Shown here one piece after another: positions 58,681 through 64,000 of a stretch of 64,000 nt of DNA (positions are counted from its first letter, which is position 1; each line of letters opens with the position of its first letter). Both the position numbers and the translations under genes were made by a program. The notes under the pieces are model-generated. The model was not told where the DNA came from. It ran no database searches and saw only the letters and a program-made list of their open reading frames with translations. The stretch spans positions 946,677 through 1,010,676 of the forward strand of contig RPFO01000082.1 of assembly GCA_009746045.1 (NCBI GenBank). The letters run 5' to 3'. Source of the stretch: Mesostigma viride. Its lineage: Eukaryota > Streptophyta > Mesostigmatophyceae > Mesostigmatales > Mesostigmataceae.

Positions 58681-59160
58681 TTTAAAAGGAACAAATATAA
58701 TTGATCATCCACAAGTCCGCCTGTAAGTGGGTGCACACGGGTGTACACTACGGGTGTACACAGGTGTACACGCCGGGTGTATTATGTAGTAGAAACAGCC
58801 CGGTACATGCTCTACTACCAGTCTGCCACACGCTAAGTGTCGTTGGTATGTAGCTAGTGGCGTGACCCACAACGTCGTTGTGGGTCACGCTCCACTTCGG
58901 TCTACTGCCACACGCCGTGTCGGCGCTTGGTATCTACATCTATGTGGTGGCGTGACCCACAACGTCGTTGTGGGTCACGCTCCACTTCGGTCTATGTACT
59001 GCCATGCCACACGCTAAGTGTCGGCGCTTGGTATGTAAGCTTATCTTACTGTATTTAGTCATTTTAGTGGCGTGATCCACAACGAAGCCGATACATGTGT
59101 ACCCTCATCTGACACTTATGTACTAATACCGTCTCTGACACATATGTAAGTACTAATAAT
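58681..59160. repeat. palindrome-rich region
   Basis: GTGTACAC-type words recur at 58731-58790. Arms GCGTGACCCACAACG and CGTTGTGGGTCACGC around a single T occur twice (58860-58890, 58950-58980) within a ~90-bp duplicated unit (CGCTCCACTTCGGTCTA, TGCCACACG). A third unit is degenerate near 59070. No gene is seen. Confidence 0.8.
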
Positions 59161-59164
59161 GCCG

Positions 59165-59590
59165 TCTCCCAAGGTACGCAATCTACCGACTTGCGTGCTC
59201 AAGGGGCCGGTTTTCCCCCGGGTGCGCACTTCTCAGAATCGCACGACCACACCGCGCGCAACCTGGAGTGTGCGTTTGAAAGAAAACAATGCCATTTCCA
59301 AAGGTGTAGGTACGCAATATATCGACTTTACTAGGGAGTGCGTAACTAGGGAGTGCGCAAGGGGCCGGTTTCCCCCCGGGTGCGCACTTCTCAGAATCGC
59401 ACAACCACACCGCGCGCAACCTGGAGTGTGCGTTTGAAAGAAAACAATGCCATTTCCAAAGGTGTAGGTACGCAATCTATCGACTTTACTAGGGAGTGCG
59501 TAACTAGGGAGTGCGCAAGGGGCCGGTTTCCCCCCGGGTGCGCACTTCTCAGAATCGCACGACCACACCGTGCAACCTGAAGTGCGTGAA
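59165..59590 (+). repeat. 158-bp tandem repeat, ~2.7 copies
   Basis: GGTGCGCACTTCTCAGAATC starts at 59221, 59379 and 59537. The unit also has GAAAGAAAACAATGCC and a doubled ACTAGGGAGTGCG. 158 is not a multiple of three. Confidence 0.93.
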
Positions 59591-60434
59591 TTGGCACCGT
59601 GCGCGTTTCGGAAATGCACGACTTAGCCATGGCGGCTTTGCACCCGTGCTTGCAATTTACTGTACGTTTGCGGACGAATTTCCCGGCCAAACTCAGGAAA
59701 TAGAGCTTATACGTCCCAAATATGATTCGGATCAATTTTTAGCTCGCGGGGATGCGATTTACCACGTGCCGTCAGTGTTCTTGCTGGGAAAAACTGCGAT
59801 CAGGCAGGTTCGACGGAATTGATTACTACAAGTGCTTTACGGCGCAACCCGGCGGGTGTCTAGGTTTATTTAATTACTTGTTATCATGCATCGTCGTTGA
59901 ATATAGGCAGCGGCAGTAAAGATGTGACGATTTTGACCACCCTGTCACATCACAGCTTGTGTGCCGCAAAGTGCCGCTTTTGCGGGCACTGCCTGGGCCA
60001 AGGTAACGTTAGCCATGCAAGGTATGGCTGGTTTATCGTTCCCCCATGGTTTCCTGACGTTTGTAAATGAATTTAATCTTGTGAGGCGTTGTCACTTTTC
60101 AGCCTTGATGATCTTTCTCGACCGTTGCCTGGCCCTCTCTAAAGCCCTCTTTTTTTACCATGCAAATGCCACACCATGGTGTGGTAGTGCATGTTTCTAA
60201 CGCTAAATGCGTTGAATAACATTCATAGATGTTATTTATTCTTTTGCTACGTTCATATTGCGTGATTGTTTGGCCATGGGCTGCTTCAAGGGTGCTTTCA
60301 AGCTTATACGGGTGATAGAAAATCTTGGTGACAAACCATGGGCATAATGTGCCAGTCAGTATGCTGGCCATGTCATGTCAAAATAAACAGTTTAGCCAGG
60401 AGGAGGAGGATTATAAGATGCTGAGCTGGGCTTA
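59591..60434. other. unassigned sequence
   Basis: Short frames only, none recognised. No RNA gene seen. Confidence 0.35.
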
Positions 60435-60652
60435 CAACTGTTTAGGGTTTAGGGTTGTGATGGTTGGATGGTTGGGGGCTGCAGCTAGCGTGCGTGGATA
60501 AATAGTGGTTGGATGGTGAGGATTTGCTGCCATGTGTGCATGGATGGTGGTGGGATGGTGGGGGGTTGCAGCCATGCATGCGTGGATGGTGGTGGGATGG
60601 TGGGGGGGTGCAGCCATGCGTGCATGGATGGTGGTTGCAACTGCCCATTGTT
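60435..60652 (-). repeat. ~40-bp minisatellite, inverted arm
   Basis: Begins with TTTAGGGTTTAGGGTT (60441-60456), two telomere-type heptamers. About five diverged units follow, built from GGATGGTGG, GGGTTGCAGCCATGC and GTGCATGGATGG, the complement of the array at 61150-61735. Confidence 0.85.
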
Positions 60653-60701
60653 CATGATCCAAGAAATTTACGGCTAGACTATGCGAAGTTGAATTGAATT
60701 A

Positions 60702-61062
60702 TTTAAATTGAATAGAATTGAATTGAACTGAACTGACTTGAATTGACTTGAATTGAATTGACTTGAATTGAATTGAATTGAATTGAATTGAATTGAATTG
60801 AATTGAATTGAATTGAATTGAATTGAATTGAATTGAATTGAATTGAATTGAATTGAATTGAATTGAATTGAATTGAATTGAATTGAATTGAATTGAATTG
60901 AATTGAATTGAATTGAATTGAATTGAATTGATTGAATTGAATTGTCAATTGAACTGTCAATTGAGTTGTCAATTGAATTGTCAATTGAGTTGTCAATTGA
61001 ATTGTCAATTGAATTGTCAATTGAATTGTCAATTCAATTGTCAATTGTCAATTGTCAATTGA
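60702..61062. repeat. (AATTG)n and TCAATTGAATTG repeats
   Basis: About 230 bases of the pentanucleotide AATTG, then a ~12-bp unit alternating TCAATTGAATTG and TCAATTGAGTTG. Each unit is self-complementary (CAATTG, GAATTC-like), so the tract can form many small hairpins. Confidence 0.95.
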
Positions 61063-61149
61063 ACTAAATTTCGTCTCATTTAATCAGTAAGCTTACTTTA
61101 ATCCATTAATTATAATCCATGACTTAGAAGTATCAAGAAGTCCCTACAT

Positions 61150-61735
61150 CCCCACCATCAAGGACTCCCTACACCCCCATCATCCAACTACCATCCACGC
61201 ACGCATGGCTGCAACCCCCCACTATCAAACCATCATCCACGCACACATGGCTGCAGCCCACCACCATCAAACAACCATTAATGCATGCATGGCAGCATCC
61301 CCCCACCATCCAACCACCATCCACGCATGCATGGCTGCACCCCCCACCATCCAACCACCATCCACGCACACATGGCTGCAACCCCCCATCTTCCAACCAC
61401 CATCCACGCACACATGGCTGCAACCCCCCACCATCAAACCACCATCGGCACGCATGCATGGCAGCAAAACCTCACCATCCAACCACCATCCACGCATGCA
61501 TGGCTGAACCCCCCACAATCCAACCACCATCCACGCACAACACATGGCTGCAACCCCCCACCATCCAACCATCATCCACGCACACATGGCTGCAGCCCAC
61601 CACCATCAAACAACCATTAGTGCATGCATGGCAGCAATCCCTCGCCATCCAACCACCATCCACACACGCATTGCTGCAGCCCCCCACCATTCAAGCACCA
61701 TCCACGCACATACGCCATCACCTCCTACAGTAATG
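61150..61735 (+). repeat. ~40-42 bp minisatellite array
   Basis: About 14 units containing ATGGCTGCAACCCCCCACCA and TCCAACCACCATCCACGC, with length and base variation. Inverted relative to 60460-60652. Confidence 0.92.
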
Positions 61736-62882
61736 TCCAACCACCATCCACAAAGCACGGGGCTTATGGATTACAAGGCATTCAGCACGCCTGAATGCAT
61801 GTAAGGCATGGACCACAAAATTTGCAGATGGCATGCTGAGAAAAGTAAAATCTGATTAAAATGTAGCAATGCCGTTAATAACAGCAATAACGCCTAGAAA
61901 CTGACCAGTCTTTTGCACGCTTCTTGGAACAAGGACGCCGCCACCAGGCAGGTCAGGTCGGTTTCCTGACTACGCAATATAGACTCTCTAATACAAACTT
62001 TAAAAAATAAATGAAGCACGTGCAGCAAAATCAATGTCTTCCTGGCCAGTTCTCGACAATCTTACAAGCACGCCACCGGAAACGTTAGTCAAAATAGCAA
62101 AAGCTGCGGGAAATTTGGCGAGGAAACAAAACGGCGAACAAAACGGTAAGAACATCCCGGAGATGACGCTAAAACCAAGCCATAACGGACTGTTCAAGCG
62201 CAAACAGATTGGTAGATGAGGTGCAGAAAAAGAGCCTTCCGCAGCAGGCCTGATTACCTGCCTGGCACGCGAGGAAAGCGAGTTAACCATGGCAGGCTGG
62301 AATGCGCTTCGCGCAGGCCTGCTTACTTTACCTCCGAAGGAAACCGGAAATGGCCACAAATCAAAGCTAATTCGCTTGATTCCTATTTCCTCACTTTAAA
62401 CCCCTCCCTTCTGCGTCGTTCAATACCAGGAATCTTGGCTATCACTCTGGCAAGAAGCCAATCTAATATATTCATCGCGGCCAGATTTGCGAATCAGACC
62501 CCCTCGCAACCGTGGGTTAAAGAAGGGCAGCGGTCTTTCATACCTAATGCATATTTCGTCAACAAAACATCTTTTGGAGTATCTTTCATACAGCATCGAT
62601 CTCCATAACTTTTTTGCATTTCGGCCGACAAATTAGGCAAGTTTTCATGGAACGCGCACCGCCATGGCCACCTTCGCACGTATACACTACACAGCCAGGC
62701 CCCTTTTACGTTCTGTACTTCTGTAGGTACATTACGTGTTGGGCCGGTGGTCAGCTCGTAACAAGTCAGTCAGTCTGTCTCGTGCGGAACTTCAAGTACG
62801 AAATTCGCCACCACTTTGGGCCGTATCGGTCCTTGGTAGTTACGCAACAAACATTCGATCGGTCGCCGTGGAAAGTACCATT
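61736..62882. other. unassigned sequence
   Basis: Frames of up to ~130 residues with no recognised domain. The region probably includes the upstream/LTR part of the retroelement beginning at 63111, but no LTR end could be fixed inside the window. Confidence 0.35.
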
Positions 62883-62921
62883 GTTGCGTAACTAGTTGCG
62901 TTACCGCGGGTTGGTACTGTA
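62883..62921 (-). repeat. 39-bp inverted repeat, partner of 55679-55717
   Basis: Starts GTTGCGTAACTAGTTGCG and runs to GGTTGGTACTGTA, the exact reverse complement of 55679-55717. The two arms lie 7.2 kb apart. Confidence 0.9.
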
Positions 62922-63110
62922 CACGGAATGCATGTCCACGTAGGATATTCAGCAAGACTGATGAAGGTGCCAAGCGCAATAGAATATATGCGCAACGAAG
63001 ACGAATTATGCAGCAACGACAATAACGTATGAGAACAATAAACACAACGTTCATTTCATGCTTTCTGATTTACATCGCATTCCATTTATTTGCAACTTGT
63101 ATTCATTGCA

Positions 63111-64000
63111 ATGTCTTCGGACGACAATCTTTCAGAGCAGAGGTCTGGCCCTGGTGAGCACGGACCGGCTCAATTTTCTGTCGACCCTGGCCCAGGCGAG
63201 CACAGGGATGACAATAAGAATATGTCCGACCAGCCCCGGGAGGAGGGCTGCGGGCAGGGAAGTACTAGTAGTGACAACCAGCGTGCGCGTGATAAGGTGC
63301 TTCGGCGGGAGACCTTGCTTCAAGAGGCGAAGCTGCTGTCGGCAATCAAGAAATGGGTTCCAGCCCCGCTGGTGCCTGGTGCTATTCAAGCAGACCGGGA
63401 TCGCTTTGTAAGCTCTCTTGGGCCGTTTTTCCGCAGGCTCGCGGGCAACCGAGACATCATTCCGGACTGGCTGGAGTTTCTTCGTGGAACCCCGCTGGGA
63501 GACCGCGAGAAAAACCACCCAGAGTGGATTTCGCTGCTGGATAGAGCACAGCGTCTGCGGTGGTCGCCGTTCGAGTTTCTGCGCCGAGCGAGGGAGACTT
63601 TTCTTCGTTCTATCACTGCCAAAACCTGCGACGAGATCGAGGAATTTGTAGATGCAAAGCCGAAGCCCGGGCAGACCATCATCGAGCACCTCAACTCTTA
63701 CTACGACATGCTGGAGAAGCAGGGGCTCCGGTGGCCTGACGAGGCGGTGAATCTCCGATGGATCCAAAACTGTGCTCTGTCCGAATCCGAGAAGCGGAAT
63801 TTGGTCGCCAACTGCCGCGGTTACCTGTGCGACACTCACCGATGCAGAGCTCACCTCAAGGAGCTCCTGACGAATCAAACCCGTGTTTCCAGAGAAGGAG
63901 GTGCCGCGGAGGTGCCTCGTGTCGCCATGGTGATGGAGCAGCAACGGGAAATCTTCTGCTACAACTGCGGGCAGCCCGGGCACACACGCCGCGCATGTAA
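63111..64000 (+). CDS. gag: retrotransposon Gag, partial at window edge
   Basis: An uninterrupted frame of 296 codons from the ATG at 63111 (MSSDDNLSEQRSGPG) to the end of the window. The first ~60 residues are Ser/Glu/Gly-rich. A helical capsid-like region follows (KVLRRETLLQEAKLLSAIKK, then WLEFLRGTPLGDRE, FLRRARETFLRSITAKTCDE, IIEHLNSYYDMLEKQGLRWP). The last residues are a CCHC zinc knuckle, CYNCGQPGHTRRAC, which identifies a retroviral-type nucleocapsid. Pol would follow to the right. Without it I cannot tell gypsy from copia, though the long helical region before a single knuckle fits either. It is not closely similar to the Gag at 28099. Confidence 0.85.
   Translation, partial: MSSDDNLSEQRSGPGEHGPAQFSVDPGPGEHRDDNKNMSDQPREEGCGQGSTSSDNQRARDKVLRRETLLQEAKLLSAIKKWVPAPLVPGAIQADRDRFVSSLGPFFRRLAGNRDIIPDWLEFLRGTPLGDREKNHPEWISLLDRAQRLRWSPFEFLRRARETFLRSITAKTCDEIEEFVDAKPKPGQTIIEHLNSYYDMLEKQGLRWPDEAVNLRWIQNCALSESEKRNLVANCRGYLCDTHRCRAHLKELLTNQTRVSREGGAAEVPRVAMVMEQQREIFCYNCGQPGHTRRAC

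Overview
The window is eukaryotic nuclear DNA dominated by repeats. This rests on GT-AG introns in a multi-exon gene, a complete Ty1/copia element with an initiator-Met-type primer site, several other retroelements, kilobases of satellite, and two short TTTAGGG-type telomere-like stretches (24029-24045, 60441-60456). These fit an alga or plant-lineage protist with a large repetitive genome; I cannot name the species. There are no bacterial-style operons and no CRISPR.

Layout. 1-6.2 kb: simple repeats and two small minus-strand genes, a MYND zinc-finger protein (3882-4658) and a short basic-tailed protein (4818-5084) preceded by an intron carrying the palindrome CCAACGGCCGTTGG. 6.2-17.8 kb: an ~11.6 kb array of a 28-29 bp satellite interrupted by near-identical ~190-205 bp spacer cassettes. 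18-24 kb: GC-rich hairpins, a possible Pol III unit, nine 62-bp repeats each with the palindrome, then a multi-exon gene (20559-23823) with a DDE/RNase-H-like core and palindromes inside its introns. 24-25.9 kb: GT-rich low-complexity DNA.

25.97-55.37 kb is essentially one 40-bp satellite array opened by successive insertions: a young complete copia element (27263-33384, TSD AAATG); a minus-strand LTR element whose LTRs carry the endonuclease end of a non-LTR retrotransposon (33499-39338, TSD ACATA); a 1.1-kb nested-palindrome element (39357-40459, TSD TGCACCA); a composite block of paired short/long elements (41327-45333); and a truncated RT/RNase H relic (50158-52312, flanked by GGCGG). Copies of the array elsewhere act as empty sites that help define the insertion ends.

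55.4-64 kb: another short/long pair (56718-58680), palindromic and tandem repeats, an (AATTG)n tract flanked by inverted 40-42 bp minisatellites, and at the right edge the start of a retrotransposon gag (63111 onward) ending in a CCHC knuckle.

The most novel-looking signal is the short/long pairing. Three related repeat families occur as a ~0.5-0.6 kb short form and a ~1.4 kb long form sharing both ends. In every short form the long form's ~0.9 kb interior is replaced by a few tens of bases containing GGGTGGGTGGGTGGG, a G-quadruplex motif. The second notable signal is the 14-bp palindrome, with 20 exact copies, all in or near the intron-bearing genes and none seen in the transposon/satellite half.
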